Shown: positions 8,662-18,621 of the stretch, in pieces
Layout of the letters: each line of letters opens with the position of its first letter
Numbering within the stretch: the first letter of the stretch is position 1
Assembly (NCBI GenBank): GCA_021287165.1
Contig: JAJTAY010000013.1
Coordinates: 58,125 to 122,124, forward strand
From: Bacteroidia bacterium
GTDB taxonomy: Bacteria > Bacteroidota > Bacteroidia > Bacteroidales > F082
Reading direction: 5' to 3'
DNA: 64,000 nucleotides
Notes under the pieces: generated by a model
What the model was told of the DNA's origin: nothing
What the model saw: the letters and a program-made list of their open reading frames with translations, nothing else
Databases searched by the model: none
Made by a program: the position numbers and the translations under genes

Positions 8662-11238
8662 TCAGGGGTTTGGGATTTGATAAATCAAAGCATTGATACG
8701 ATAGCCCGGGAGGTTTTTGTACCAGTCGGGGAATTGCACGCCTCCACTTGTGGCCCATGGGGCAAATTTGAGGTGTGCGCCTACAATGTCCTGTTTTTCA
8801 ATAGGATAGTCGAACGACTCATAAATATTGATGGCCCAGGGAAGATTAGTGCTGGTAACATAGTACTTATTCTGTGAAGGATTACTGGCATCGTCGAGCG
8901 TACCCATAAGCGAGAGATCGGCAAGGTCGGTTGGCGGATAGCCTGGCAGGTGAACTTCCACTGAACGATTTTTATTGACGATGATAAAAGGGTTGAAATT
9001 CCCGATATCGAGGTCGTTGATGGAAACGGCACCGGCTTTAAACTGAATGTTCATTTCCATGGTAACAGGTTGCACATAAGGTGCTCCGGGTGTGGTGTTT
9101 ACGCCAATGCCCGCACCGGGATGCGGCATGTGAGCAAAGGCGTTATCGAACAGGATAAAGGTAGCCCTGGTTTGTCCGGCCTCTGTGCCGTTGGACGAAA
9201 GCGTAATTATATTGTCGGTAAGATAGTTGCTGTTGACTGAAAGAATGTCGTCGGGTGTAACATTTCCCATGAGTTGAAAGCCAAAGCCGTTTTCAAATGA
9301 GGCACCGAAAGCTTTGACAGTGAAAGTGCCTTTAACATTTTGAACTTTATTGGCATTGTCAGAGGTTATTTCGAACTGGTAATCAATGACCATGTCGTTG
9401 AAGTCGTAATCGCCTTTTGCTGGCCAGAGATCTTCGAATGCCAAGGTTCCGGGACCGGTGGCCGGGTATAAATTGGTTGTTCCTCCGCCGGGTTCTCCAA
9501 GCGGGAGATTAACAATCCCTGGATTAAAGCTCTGAACGCCGGCATTGTCGATGGCGTGAAACGAAATGCTTACAAGTGTTGTTCCTGTTGGGGCAGATGC
9601 CTGAATAGGCACTGTTGGATTACCATTGGGCAGAGCGCCTATCAGGACACCTGATGGTGGAAAAGTGCCTGCAGTGTAGGTTGTTCCGTCAATGATGATC
9701 GCACTGGCATTTAACGGGAAAGAATTTATAAGTATGTGTGTTACAGTTCCGTCAGGGTCTGAAGCAGTGAATAAAGAGGGATTTACCGCGAAAGGTACAT
9801 TATCGCCGGGATGGGGTATTTCGGGAGCGGTAGATGAAGATGCTGTAGGACGCTGTTCTACACCAAACTTAATGCCTGTGATATGGTCCGCGCCAAGGCT
9901 GATTTCGGTGTAACCTTCCAGATTAAGCGGAAGTGCGCTGTTACCAGCAGCAGTCCCGGTATAAACCCATTCGTTGCTTCCCAGCGTTTTGGCCGGAGGT
10001 GCGCTGCCTGGCGTTCCCTGATTCACCGTAAGCTCAAGCCGATAATTTCCAAATGGTAGGCCTTCGGTTGAGAAGCTTCCGTCGGGCTGAACAGCCAGAG
10101 ATTTAACGATAATATTAGCGCTGTTTACGATATTCACATACAGCGGTGCGCTGTTGACATTGTTGATAGGATTGCCGTCTATCAGGCTGTTTGTTAGTCC
10201 ATTGGGATCGTGATAAACATTGCCGCTGATGCTCAGGATGCGTACCAAACCTGTGAGGGCGATCATGTCGAGGCCTCCTGCTGCGGCAGAGTTGGTATTG
10301 AGCGGGAAATAGGTAGTATTGTTGAAATTAATGAAGTTTGCAGCTGTTCCGCCGGCTGGAAAATCAGCTGCAGCCAACGAATAACCATAAACGGTTTGAC
10401 CATCGACGATGCCGAAGTCGGAGAAGGTTAAGAAAACGCCGCCAATTCCTTGTCCGGTTAGGGTAGTGCTGGCGAGCAGATTACCAGTACCGTTGTCGCG
10501 GCGCAATACGACGGAGTTCTGGTTAGGGACAACATTTACCGATCCGTAATGTGTTGAGTTAACCCGTATCAGATTGGAGTATTGTGATGGGTTTCCGAAA
10601 CCGTCGAGCCCAGTAATCACACCAACTACAAAAGCATCGTGCTGTCCGATAGCTCCACGCTCCATAACGGCAAAACCCTGATTTGAGGCCGTTGACAGCG
10701 CTATGCCTCCGGGTACAATCACGTCGAGCCTTTCAATATTATTGTTGTTGCCATTGCCGTCGCCTGTGTTGGCAAATAAATTGTCAGAGCCACGCAGCAA
10801 ATTGGTGTTGCCTGTAAATGCCGACGACATATTGGGCTCGTAGGGTGCTTTCAGATCAATGTTGCTGCCTGTCAGATTGCCAAAGTAAAACATCAGGTCG
10901 CGGGGATTGCTTACCTGGCTGTTGTTTACCCTACGGAAAAATACCTCGACCGGGATTGGTTCGTAAGCATACGCTTTTCCAGCAGCTTCAATGGCCAACA
11001 GCGATAAAACATGATCGGTAAACGAACTGGAAGCGAACCTATAGTTATAGGTGTTCCCGGAAAGTGGCGAAGAGGGTGCTCCCGTAGCTGTGTAATTAGT
11101 TGTTGAAGTTGAGCTTGCCGTGTTTGTTTGGATGGCTGTAATCCCGTTTTGGGCCATGAGCCCGGGCGCAAATGCAAGCAATGACAATGCAGCTAATAGC
11201 AGCCCGGAGTTTATCAGTTTTCGTGATTGAGTAATCAT
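8662..11238 (-). CDS. LruC-domain (DUF4842) secreted protein
   Basis: 858-residue exported protein with a clear signal peptide (first ~29 residues, ending ...GLMAQN). The middle part is Thr/Asn/Ser-rich beta structure. A LruC domain begins near residue 600 with the family signature FEDLWPAKGDYDFNDM and runs almost to the C-terminus, which ends in the usual PDWYKNLPGYR block. The acidic DYDFND motif suggests metal, perhaps calcium, binding. LruC proteins are surface or outer-membrane associated in several Gram-negative groups, but their molecular role is unknown. The stretch around residues 365-440 looks like a carboxypeptidase-regulatory/SdrD-B-like sandwich (ISGNVYHDPNG ... YRLELTV). The upstream small lipoprotein is probably its partner. 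Confidence 0.85.
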   Translation of the reverse strand: MITQSRKLINSGLLLAALSLLAFAPGLMAQNGITAIQTNTASSTSTTNYTATGAPSSPLSGNTYNYRFASSSFTDHVLSLLAIEAAGKAYAYEPIPVEVFFRRVNNSQVSNPRDLMFYFGNLTGSNIDLKAPYEPNMSSAFTGNTNLLRGSDNLFANTGDGNGNNNNIERLDVIVPGGIALSTASNQGFAVMERGAIGQHDAFVVGVITGLDGFGNPSQYSNLIRVNSTHYGSVNVVPNQNSVVLRRDNGTGNLLASTTLTGQGIGGVFLTFSDFGIVDGQTVYGYSLAAADFPAGGTAANFINFNNTTYFPLNTNSAAAGGLDMIALTGLVRILSISGNVYHDPNGLTNSLIDGNPINNVNSAPLYVNIVNSANIIVKSLAVQPDGSFSTEGLPFGNYRLELTVNQGTPGSAPPAKTLGSNEWVYTGTAAGNSALPLNLEGYTEISLGADHITGIKFGVEQRPTASSSTAPEIPHPGDNVPFAVNPSLFTASDPDGTVTHILINSFPLNASAIIIDGTTYTAGTFPPSGVLIGALPNGNPTVPIQASAPTGTTLVSISFHAIDNAGVQSFNPGIVNLPLGEPGGGTTNLYPATGPGTLAFEDLWPAKGDYDFNDMVIDYQFEITSDNANKVQNVKGTFTVKAFGASFENGFGFQLMGNVTPDDILSVNSNYLTDNIITLSSNGTEAGQTRATFILFDNAFAHMPHPGAGIGVNTTPGAPYVQPVTMEMNIQFKAGAVSINDLDIGNFNPFIIVNKNRSVEVHLPGYPPTDLADLSLMGTLDDASNPSQNKYYVTSTNLPWAINIYESFDYPIEKQDIVGAHLKFAPWATSGGVQFPDWYKNLPGYRINALIYQIPNP

Positions 11239-11442
11239 AGCGGTTTCTCAATTTGGCGTTATGCTATAAAATCCGAAAATAATTATGAAAGATGTTATTC
11301 TCTATCAAAAAATGTGCAGAAAGTTACAGTGTTCTGAATATCAATGTTATTCTGAAAAAAAGATATTTCATTGCATTACTTTTAATCCAATTCTGGGATT
11401 GATTTTTCTATTTTGAGCCTATATTCCATAATATAGTTTCTA

Positions 11443-11473
11443 AAGCAAAAAGGCCGGACAATTTGCCGGCCTT
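11443..11473 (-). terminator. Intrinsic terminator of the small lipoprotein gene
   Basis: Inverted repeat AAGGCCGG / CCGGCCTT (11450-11457 and 11466-11473). On the minus strand it is followed by a T-rich tract (TTTTTGCTTTA). It lies about 40 bases after the stop of the lipoprotein gene, so that gene is probably monocistronic and not co-transcribed with the LruC gene. Confidence 0.8.
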
Positions 11474-11511
11474 AGAACAAAGCTGAAAAAAGTCTATTTG
11501 CTGATTGTGAT

Positions 11512-11865
11512 TTAATTAAGATTAACGGTCAGATTAGCGCCGGAGAGATTCAATACGGTTTCCTTACCCGCAAAGCTCACTTTGACCGATTTTTCGAAGG
11601 TGGGCAGCGTCAGCTTCATCACATAGCTTTGCTGAGCTGTGAGGAAGGCGCGCTGGTACGACACATTCTGGCTATTGGTCACCTGAACCAATCCGCTTTG
11701 CGAAGGATTAAAGGTAATTTGATAATCCTTGGTCGTTTTCCAGTCAAAGTTAGCCGGTACCTGAAGCTGCTCCATCGATTCCGGTGTCTTTGGCTCAAAA
11801 CGATCCTTCCTGCATGCGGTCATTGCCATCGTGGCGACAATCATTATAAGGAGTATTCTTTTCAT
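11512..11865 (-). CDS. Small lipoprotein, possible LruC-associated
   Basis: 117-residue predicted lipoprotein. The start at 11865 gives a textbook signal (MKRILLIMIVATMAMTAC) with lipobox cysteine at residue 18; the longer open frame to 11913 adds a non-signal extension. The mature part has a segment beginning VPANFDWKTTKDY, followed by beta strands. From memory, similar 'P.xFDWxTT' segments occur in Bacteroidota LruC-type proteins, which would link it functionally to the LruC gene next door; this is inference. No enzymatic motif is visible. Confidence 0.7.
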   Translation of the reverse strand: MKRILLIMIVATMAMTACRKDRFEPKTPESMEQLQVPANFDWKTTKDYQITFNPSQSGLVQVTNSQNVSYQRAFLTAQQSYVMKLTLPTFEKSVKVSFAGKETVLNLSGANLTVNLN

Positions 11866-12086
11866 GGTCTTGCGTGTTGATGTTGTAATAATCGCAAAGT
11901 CTGTGCCAAACATGAAAATAAGTTTAAAATATTGATTATCAAAGTCTATTTAAATTTGTTGTCATTGCATGTTGTCCCAATATAGGAAATCATGATTGAT
12001 ATTGGAAAGTTATATTAACATTCAGAAAACAAAAAAAAATTAATTTCACGGGGTTTTTAGCCAAGTCAGGGGAAAAGTATTTTAAG

Positions 12087-15000
12087 ATGGAAAATTCTAA
12101 AGAAATGTATAAAGTCTTAATCATAGATGACGAGCACAAATGGGCGCGCAATATAGGACAATGGTTGAAAAAGTCATTCCCGGATCTGGAGGTGGTTGTC
12201 GCATTCACCGGAAAGGAAGGCCTTGATGAAGCTGAAAAGGCAGCTCCTGATGTTTTCATCGTCGATATTTTGCTGCCCGATATGAACGGGCTTCAGCTTA
12301 CGCGTTTATTAAAGAGTTCTCCTGCCTATGCCAATATTCCGATTGTGCTCATGACTATTATGCAATCGGATGAGCGTCTTCTTTTTGAGGCACTCGAAGC
12401 CGGTGCAGACCTGTATCTGCAAAAGCCATTTGAGCCTGCTGAATTGCAGGAAGTGATCAGTCGATGTCTCGATTTTGTAAACGCTCATAAAGTGCTGTTA
12501 AACAAACAGAATGAGGTCGACAATTTGCGTTGGTCGCTTCGGCAAATGTCGCGTGGTTCCTCGATCAGACCCAGGCACAAGCCCTTTTTTGAGCAACGAG
12601 CACTTCGAGCAATGCAAATGTTCGAGAGTGCTCCTGATGCCATAGCAATTACCTTAGCCGACGGGATTATTCTGGAAGTCAACAATATGCTTTGTGAGTA
12701 TTCCGGCTACTCCAAATACGAATTGGTCGGAAATCATTTTTCCATACTCTTTAGCGATGCTCAGTTGCAAAAACATCCTTTCGAGAAGTTCCGTGTGTTG
12801 TCGGGAGAAGTTGTGGAAAATGAGCGCAGAATACGTCAGAAAAGCGGATTTGAATTCCCGGTTTGGATGAAATCGATGCTTTTGCCTGATGGAACGGTAG
12901 TTTCTTTTTTGCGCGACATCACGCAGATAAGGCAAACCGAACAAGAGTTGAAGCGACAAAGGGCTTTTTCTCAGAATATTACCGATAAAATACCCAATAT
13001 CGTTTACATTCACGATCTGGGGACAAAGCGAAATATATATGTAAACCGTAGTGTTGCCCTTCAATTAGGCTATCCCCCTGAGGTGCTAACCGATGAGGAT
13101 GACGATTTCCTGAAGCAGGTAATCCATCCCGATGACTATGGAATGTTTGATAATTTTTATGCTTCAGCAAATCTGGAAGACCCCGATCTGATATTCCATT
13201 TTGAATACCGAATGAAGACTTTTGCCGGTGAATGGCGCTGGTTTAAAGGCTACGAGCGTGTTTGGGAACATCACGATGGCAAGATAAATATGCTGATTGG
13301 TTCCGTGCTCGACATTACATCTGAAAAAGAGAAGGAAGAAGCCATCAAACGCAGCGAACGAAACTATCGGGAATTGATGGAGCTTTTCCGGACACTGGCC
13401 GACAATATGCCTGATATGCTTTGGGCCAAGGATGTTCAAAAGCGATTCATCTTTGTCAACCAATCCATATGTCAGAATCTTCTTCATGCTAAAGATATCC
13501 ATGAGCCCATTGGCAAAACAGATCTCTATTTTGCTGAACGTATTAAGGCTGAGCAACCTGATAATCCCAATTATCACAATTTCGGCAGAATCTGTCAGGA
13601 CTCGGATGAAATAATTATACAAACGAAACAACAGGGTCAGTTCGATGAATATGGTAATGTAAAAGGAAAGTTTCTTTACCTTGATGTCATCAAAGCTCCA
13701 ATTTTCGACGAACAGGGCGAGTTGGTTGCTATTGTTGGTGCAGGCCGCGACATTACCGCTCGCAAACGTCAGGAAAAGTACCTTTCCATTCAGCATGCTG
13801 TGGCAGAGGCACTTGTAACTTCTGATAGCCTGAAATCGCTGATAATGACCATTGAAAAAGAGCTGAGCAGTGTTGTCGATACCTCAAACTTTTATGTGGC
13901 ATTGATCAACGAGTCGAGTGGCAAGTTGTATACACCTTATTTAAAGGACGAAAAAGACGATATCCGCGAATGGAATATCGAAGGCTCTGCCACAGGACTT
14001 GTGATCAAAACTGGAAAACTTCTTCATTTGAGAGGTCATGATATTGAGGAGTTTATCAAAAGCGGAAAATTAATTTCAATTGGTTCAATATCGGCTGCCT
14101 GGCTTGGAGCTCCGCTTATCTGCAACGATGATGTTGTTGGAGCGCTTGTGCTTCAAAGCTATCACGATGCCAATGCTTTTGATGAGCAGGACGTTGAGTT
14201 GCTCGGGTTTATGGCCAATCAATTGGGGGTTTACATCCAAAGGATGAAGGCTCTTGACCAAAACAGGCTTCTTAGCCTTGCTGTTGAGCAAAGCCCCGCT
14301 GGTGTAATGATTACCAATGCCTTTGGAAGGCTGCTCTACACTAACAAAAGGTTTATTGAGATTTCGGGTTATGATATGTCAATTTTATCGGCACTTAACC
14401 CTGAGGTCCTGATGCAAATGTTTGATAACGAATCGGTTGTTGACGAAATTTACCAACACATCAGGGCAGGAAAAGGCTGGAGCAATCAGCTTCAGCTTAC
14501 CCGTCCCGACAAATCAAAAGTGTGGCTTAGCATTTCGTTGGCATCCCTTTTCAACGATGCCGGAAAAATTACGAACTGGTTAGTAATCATCGAAGACAAC
14601 ACAGAAAAGCAAAAAATGGTCGATGATCTGATTGAAGCCCGTGACAAAGCGGAGGAAAGCGATCGACTTAAATCGGCTTTCCTTATGAATATTAGTCACG
14701 AAATCCGTACTCCACTCAACAGCATCATGGGTTTTGCCGATCTTTTGGCAGGGCAGACCACAAATCCTGAGGAAGTTAGAAAACAGGGTGCCCTGATTTA
14801 CAAGAATGGACACCGATTATTGAACCTCATCAATAACATACTAAAGATCAGCAAAATAGATGCAGGGGCAGAAACCCTCAGTTTAACTGTTTTTAGTCCT
14901 GCAAAACTTATCGAAGAGGTTGTGAGCCTGTTTTCACCGCAGGCTTCAAAGCGGGGTCTTGAATTATCAGCAGTGGTATCATCTGTTGAATCCAGCCTAA

Positions 15001-15776
15001 TGGTTGAAGCGGACAGGCTCAAGATACATCAGGTGATTGACAATCTGGTAGGCAATGCATTGAAGTTCACCGAAAAAGGCAGCATAAAACTTGGCTTCGA
15101 AGTTGGCGACGGCAAGCTGAAATTCTTTGTCAGCGATACAGGCAGGGGAATACCGCAATCCGAGTATGGGAAAATTTTCGAGCGCTTCTATCAGGCAGAT
15201 ACTTCCCTCAACAGGGGCTACGAAGGCGTAGGTCTCGGACTGGCTATTTGCCGCTCGATGGTAAACCTCATGGGTGGAAAGATCTGGGTTGATTCGGTAG
15301 AAGGAAAAGGATCGGAATTTATGTTCGAGATTCCAGTGAGGTTCATCAACGCAGAGCCTGAAAATGTTCTGACAAATCAATTGCCACAGCAATGGGAAAA
15401 ACACTCAAAAGAAAGCAAAACGATCATGGTTGTCGATGATGACGAACCCAGCCTATTGATGATGAAGGCTATGCTTTCCAGTGCCGGCTATAAAGCTTTA
15501 TTTGCATCCGGTGGATATGAAGCACTTGACCTGCTGAAGCAAAACCCGGAAATCAGCCTTATCCTGCTCGATATTAAAATGCCGGTGCTCGACGGGATGG
15601 AGACACTGAAGCAAATAAGACAAATGGGGATTAATGCTGTGATTGTCGCTACAACGGCATACGCCTTGCCCGGCGATGAGCAGCGAATTCGACAATCGGG
15701 TTTTGATGACTACATCTCGAAGCCGATTAACAGAACACAAATTGTGAATCTGTTGAATAAACACCTTCATCATTAA
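12087..15776 (+). CDS. Hybrid sensor histidine kinase (REC-PAS-PAS-PAS-GAF-PAS-HisKA-HATPase-REC)
   Basis: 1,229-residue cytoplasmic-looking sensor kinase with no membrane segment. An N-terminal receiver domain has acidic pair D14/D15, phosphoacceptor D60 and Lys113. PAS domains lie at roughly 175-295, 300-420 and 430-560, a GAF domain at about 575-720, and a fourth PAS at about 725-850. The HisKA dimerisation box carries His871 in ISHEIRTPLN. The HATPase_c domain (DTGRGIP ... GLGLAICRSMV) and a C-terminal receiver with Asp1162 follow. The receiver at the front suggests that another kinase feeds into it; the receiver at the back needs an HPt protein for onward transfer. The stand-alone HPt at 3768-4118 is a candidate partner. 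No DNA-binding output is fused. Confidence 0.92.
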   Translation: MENSKEMYKVLIIDDEHKWARNIGQWLKKSFPDLEVVVAFTGKEGLDEAEKAAPDVFIVDILLPDMNGLQLTRLLKSSPAYANIPIVLMTIMQSDERLLFEALEAGADLYLQKPFEPAELQEVISRCLDFVNAHKVLLNKQNEVDNLRWSLRQMSRGSSIRPRHKPFFEQRALRAMQMFESAPDAIAITLADGIILEVNNMLCEYSGYSKYELVGNHFSILFSDAQLQKHPFEKFRVLSGEVVENERRIRQKSGFEFPVWMKSMLLPDGTVVSFLRDITQIRQTEQELKRQRAFSQNITDKIPNIVYIHDLGTKRNIYVNRSVALQLGYPPEVLTDEDDDFLKQVIHPDDYGMFDNFYASANLEDPDLIFHFEYRMKTFAGEWRWFKGYERVWEHHDGKINMLIGSVLDITSEKEKEEAIKRSERNYRELMELFRTLADNMPDMLWAKDVQKRFIFVNQSICQNLLHAKDIHEPIGKTDLYFAERIKAEQPDNPNYHNFGRICQDSDEIIIQTKQQGQFDEYGNVKGKFLYLDVIKAPIFDEQGELVAIVGAGRDITARKRQEKYLSIQHAVAEALVTSDSLKSLIMTIEKELSSVVDTSNFYVALINESSGKLYTPYLKDEKDDIREWNIEGSATGLVIKTGKLLHLRGHDIEEFIKSGKLISIGSISAAWLGAPLICNDDVVGALVLQSYHDANAFDEQDVELLGFMANQLGVYIQRMKALDQNRLLSLAVEQSPAGVMITNAFGRLLYTNKRFIEISGYDMSILSALNPEVLMQMFDNESVVDEIYQHIRAGKGWSNQLQLTRPDKSKVWLSISLASLFNDAGKITNWLVIIEDNTEKQKMVDDLIEARDKAEESDRLKSAFLMNISHEIRTPLNSIMGFADLLAGQTTNPEEVRKQGALIYKNGHRLLNLINNILKISKIDAGAETLSLTVFSPAKLIEEVVSLFSPQASKRGLELSAVVSSVESSLMVEADRLKIHQVIDNLVGNALKFTEKGSIKLGFEVGDGKLKFFVSDTGRGIPQSEYGKIFERFYQADTSLNRGYEGVGLGLAICRSMVNLMGGKIWVDSVEGKGSEFMFEIPVRFINAEPENVLTNQLPQQWEKHSKESKTIMVVDDDEPSLLMMKAMLSSAGYKALFASGGYEALDLLKQNPEISLILLDIKMPVLDGMETLKQIRQMGINAVIVATTAYALPGDEQRIRQSGFDDYISKPINRTQIVNLLNKHLHH

Positions 15777-15986
15777 AACCTCTAATTACATCGATTAACC
15801 TTATATGAGTATTTTTGAATGAATTTTTCAGCAAGATCTGCTGGTGTTGAATGTAATTATTTGATACACAATTCATCACTTAGAAAGGGTGTGACAGTCT
15901 AATAGTTTTTTTTCAATTGGACGTTTGATAAGTACGAAATTGATTAAATTGCACGTTATTGGGCTTTGCACAATTTTGAAAGGAAT

Positions 15987-16721
15987 ATGCTAAAAGACAA
16001 GGTAATTGTTGTAACCGGAGCCTCCAGCGGAATTGGCGAAGCCACAGCACTATTGCTCGCCGAACAAGGGGTGAAACTCGTACTTATGGCCCGCAGAAAA
16101 GAACGGCTGGAAGCACTGGCCCAAAAGGTGAACGATTTGGGTTCGGAAGCAATGGTAATTCCAGTCGATCTTGTTAACCGTGATCAGGTGCTTGAGGCTT
16201 TTAAGCAGGTGCACAGCAGGTTCGGATATGTGGATGTGCTTATCAACAATGCCGGCCTGATGCCGGTATCTTTCATGGACAAGCTCAAGCTCGACGAATG
16301 GGACAGGATGATCGACGTTAACCTGAAGGGCTTACTCTATTGCATCGCCGGAGTTTTAACCGGCATGAAAGAAAGAAAATCAGGTCATATCATCAATGTG
16401 TCATCGGTGGCCGGCCGTCGGGTATGGCCCGGATTTGCCGTGTACAATGCCACTAAATTTGGTGTGACGGCCCTGTCGGAAGCCATGCGCATGGAACTGA
16501 CGCCTACCTTTAATATCAGGATTACGGTGATTGAGCCAGGGGCTGTTGCAACCGAACTGACCCAAACCATTACCGACCAGGATATTCTGGATAGTTTTGC
16601 CAAAAGGCGTATTACTCCCCTTCAGGCCAATGATATAGCAAGAGCGATAAAATATGCCGTTACACAGCCGGAACACGTAAACGTAAGCGAGGTTGTTGTA
16701 ATGCCCAGTGCACAGATGTAA
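15987..16721 (+). CDS. SDR-family NAD(P)-dependent oxidoreductase
   Basis: 244-residue classical short-chain dehydrogenase/reductase. It has the TGASSGIG cofactor motif (10-17), NNAG (87-90), a catalytic serine around 139-140 and YxxxK (Tyr153, Lys157). The Arg pair after the second strand (MARRKER) suggests NADP preference. An in-frame TTG at 15966 exists, but ATG 15987 has GAAAGGA just upstream and starts at the expected MLKDKVIVVTG. It resembles the YdfG/serine 3-dehydrogenase-like group. The substrate is unknown. It stands alone and ends at a good terminator. Confidence 0.9.
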   Translation: MLKDKVIVVTGASSGIGEATALLLAEQGVKLVLMARRKERLEALAQKVNDLGSEAMVIPVDLVNRDQVLEAFKQVHSRFGYVDVLINNAGLMPVSFMDKLKLDEWDRMIDVNLKGLLYCIAGVLTGMKERKSGHIINVSSVAGRRVWPGFAVYNATKFGVTALSEAMRMELTPTFNIRITVIEPGAVATELTQTITDQDILDSFAKRRITPLQANDIARAIKYAVTQPEHVNVSEVVVMPSAQM

Positions 16722-16762
16722 GGCCAGGAAATTCCCGGGGGGATATTTCTGTCGGCTAAACA

Positions 16763-16791
16763 AATCCGGACCTCTTGTCCGGATTTTTTTT
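16763..16791 (+). terminator. Intrinsic terminator after the SDR gene
   Basis: Stem AATCCGGAC / GTCCGGATT (16763-16771 and 16777-16785) with a 5-base loop and a run of T. It is 41 bases after the SDR stop codon and separates that gene from the sigma-factor locus. Confidence 0.88.
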
Positions 16792-16853
16792 GCTCATGAC
16801 TAAACTTTTCCATGGCAGAGGTATCTAATATTGCAAATCAAACATCAGAAAAT

Positions 16854-17684
16854 ATGAAACAGACGGCATTTTCGCTGATTGGCCTAAGCCTGCTTATTGT
16901 TGCAGCGCTGGTATCATGTAAAAAATCTGAGGATTCCGAGTCCTCAGTGCTCAACCGACAATCCAAACTTGAAGCATTTGCCGAGGAGGCTTTCGATGAG
17001 GTATCCGAAATTTCCGATCAGGCTTATTATGCAAGCCTTCCCGGATTGAAAGGCGGCGATAACGATCCATCGCGTCTCGGACCTTGCGCAACCATCACCC
17101 TTGACACTACCGTAATGCCAAGGGTTTTGACCATTGACTTCGGAACAGAGAATTGTTTGTGCAATGATGGTAAATATCGCAGGGGTATGATCATTGTCAC
17201 CTTTAATGGTCGCTGGCGCAGGCCCGGGACTGTGGTTACCCACACATTCCAGAATTATTTCGTGAACGACAACCATGTACAAGGCTCCAAAGTGATGACC
17301 AATCAGGGTTTTGTGAACGGTAAAATGACGTTCAGCCACGTGAACAATGGCAGTGTAACCTTTGCCCAGAATGGCGAATCGCTTACCTGGCAGTCCGAAA
17401 AAACGCATGTCTGGATTGAGGGTTTTGGCACTCCCCGTTGGCGCGATGATGTGTTCCTCATTTCCGGTTTCAGCAATGTGAGTCACAGCAATGGGCGCAC
17501 CGTGGAAAGGTTGATCATCGAGCCGCTAAGACGCGAGCTGAGCTGCCGGTACTTCGTGAGCGGAAAGGTTCGTATTACGCCCTCCAATGCACGTCAGCGA
17601 ATACTCGACTTTGGCGATGGAACCTGCGATAACCAGGCCACCATCACCATTGGCGATCAGGTAATTGTGATCACATTGCCCTGA
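16854..17684 (+). CDS. Lipoprotein of unknown function upstream of an ECF sigma factor
   Basis: 276-residue predicted lipoprotein. ATG 16854 gives signal MKQTAFSLIGLSLLIVAALVSC with lipobox cysteine at residue 22; the longer frame to 16812 only adds polar residues before it. The mature part is beta-rich, with repeated phrases such as VTFNGRWRRPG and a region of paired cysteines (NCLCNDG). I do not recognise the family. It ends 26 bases before the sigma factor gene, so it is likely in the same transcript and may be sensed or controlled by that system (inference). Confidence 0.7.
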   Translation: MKQTAFSLIGLSLLIVAALVSCKKSEDSESSVLNRQSKLEAFAEEAFDEVSEISDQAYYASLPGLKGGDNDPSRLGPCATITLDTTVMPRVLTIDFGTENCLCNDGKYRRGMIIVTFNGRWRRPGTVVTHTFQNYFVNDNHVQGSKVMTNQGFVNGKMTFSHVNNGSVTFAQNGESLTWQSEKTHVWIEGFGTPRWRDDVFLISGFSNVSHSNGRTVERLIIEPLRRELSCRYFVSGKVRITPSNARQRILDFGDGTCDNQATITIGDQVIVITLP

Positions 17685-17710
17685 TTTTTGGCAAAAGCAA
17701 TAAATGCGGA

Positions 17711-18208
17711 ATGTGGCACGAGAGCAGGGAAGCGTTCTTTGAATCGATGGTAAAGGCTTATGGTCCAAAGCTTTACAGTCTGATCAGAAGCATCGTGCTC
17801 AACCATGACGACGCCGACGATCTGCTTCAGGAAACGCTAATTAAAGCGTGGAATGGTTTGGCAAGCTTTCGCAATGAAGCTTCCCATGCTACCTGGCTCT
17901 ATCGCATTGCCCTGAATGAAGCCTTAAAGCACCAGCGTCGGGCTGCCTTGAAAAAGCGTTTTATGTTCAAGAGGTCCGGCAATCATCAAACATCAGCAGC
18001 TGAAGAAGATGCCGAAACTGTGCTTACTGCTGCACTGGAAAAACTCAGCCCAAGGCAGCGAAGTATTTTCGCCATGCATTATTTCGATGAGCTTGCCTTC
18101 AGCGACATTGCTTCGATGCTTGGAATTTCAGAAGCTACGGCCAAAGCCACCTACCACCAGTCGGCCAACAAAATAAAGCAGTTCATTCACTTATATGCAG
18201 ATAACTGA
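17711..18208 (+). CDS. ECF-family RNA polymerase sigma factor
   Basis: 165-residue sigma-70 family protein of the extracytoplasmic-function class. Region 2 (about residues 10-75) contains DDADDLLQETLIKAWNGLASF, the usual region 2.2-2.4 pattern. Region 4 (about 105-160) contains LSPRQRSIFAMHYFDELAFSDIASMLGISEATAKATYHQS, a standard region 4 helix-turn-helix. There is no large C-terminal extension. The following two genes fit a membrane anti-sigma-like protein and a periplasmic sensor, so the protein probably responds to an envelope signal. Confidence 0.93.
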   Translation: MWHESREAFFESMVKAYGPKLYSLIRSIVLNHDDADDLLQETLIKAWNGLASFRNEASHATWLYRIALNEALKHQRRAALKKRFMFKRSGNHQTSAAEEDAETVLTAALEKLSPRQRSIFAMHYFDELAFSDIASMLGISEATAKATYHQSANKIKQFIHLYADN

Positions 18209-18221
18209 ATATTAATGTTTT

Positions 18222-18617
18222 ATGAGAAAAATGATAAAGCCATTTGATGCACCAACTGGCTATTTTGATAGCCTTTCCGGAAGAACCGAAAAGAATGCCG
18301 CAGCGCGAGCTTCAGCTCGTCAGAGTTTTTTGCCCAAGGCAATAGCTGCATCATTCCTTTTGTTGCTTGCCGCTGGTACTACCTTAATGTTGGTTCAACA
18401 TCGCCTGAATGATCACGAATCAACTATAGCAAAGCAAAACTCGGCAGTAATGGCTGACGAATTGCTTTATAACACCTTCGATCTCAATGAGTCATCGATT
18501 GGCCCGCTTTCAACGGCTATCGACTGGGATATGCTGTTTGACGAGAGTCTGCTGAATGATACCAGGCCGCACGAGATTGCCGAATACATTTTTGAACAAG
18601 ACGATTTTAATTTTTAG
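18222..18617 (+). CDS. Putative membrane anti-sigma-like protein
   Basis: 131 residues with one membrane segment (about 40-58, SFLLLLAAGTTLMLV). The short N-terminal cytoplasmic part holds a 'DAPTGYFDSL' phrase, which resembles the 'PxGYFxxL' phrase that I recall from small proteins encoded just after Bacteroidota ECF sigma factors. The C-terminal ~70 residues, acidic and outside the membrane, end in AEYIFEQDDFNF. No zinc anti-sigma motif (HxxxCxxC) is present. The role as sigma regulator is inferred from gene order: 13 bases after the sigma gene and 4 bases before the next. Confidence 0.65.
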   Translation: MRKMIKPFDAPTGYFDSLSGRTEKNAAARASARQSFLPKAIAASFLLLLAAGTTLMLVQHRLNDHESTIAKQNSAVMADELLYNTFDLNESSIGPLSTAIDWDMLFDESLLNDTRPHEIAEYIFEQDDFNF

Positions 18618-18621
18618 ACCC

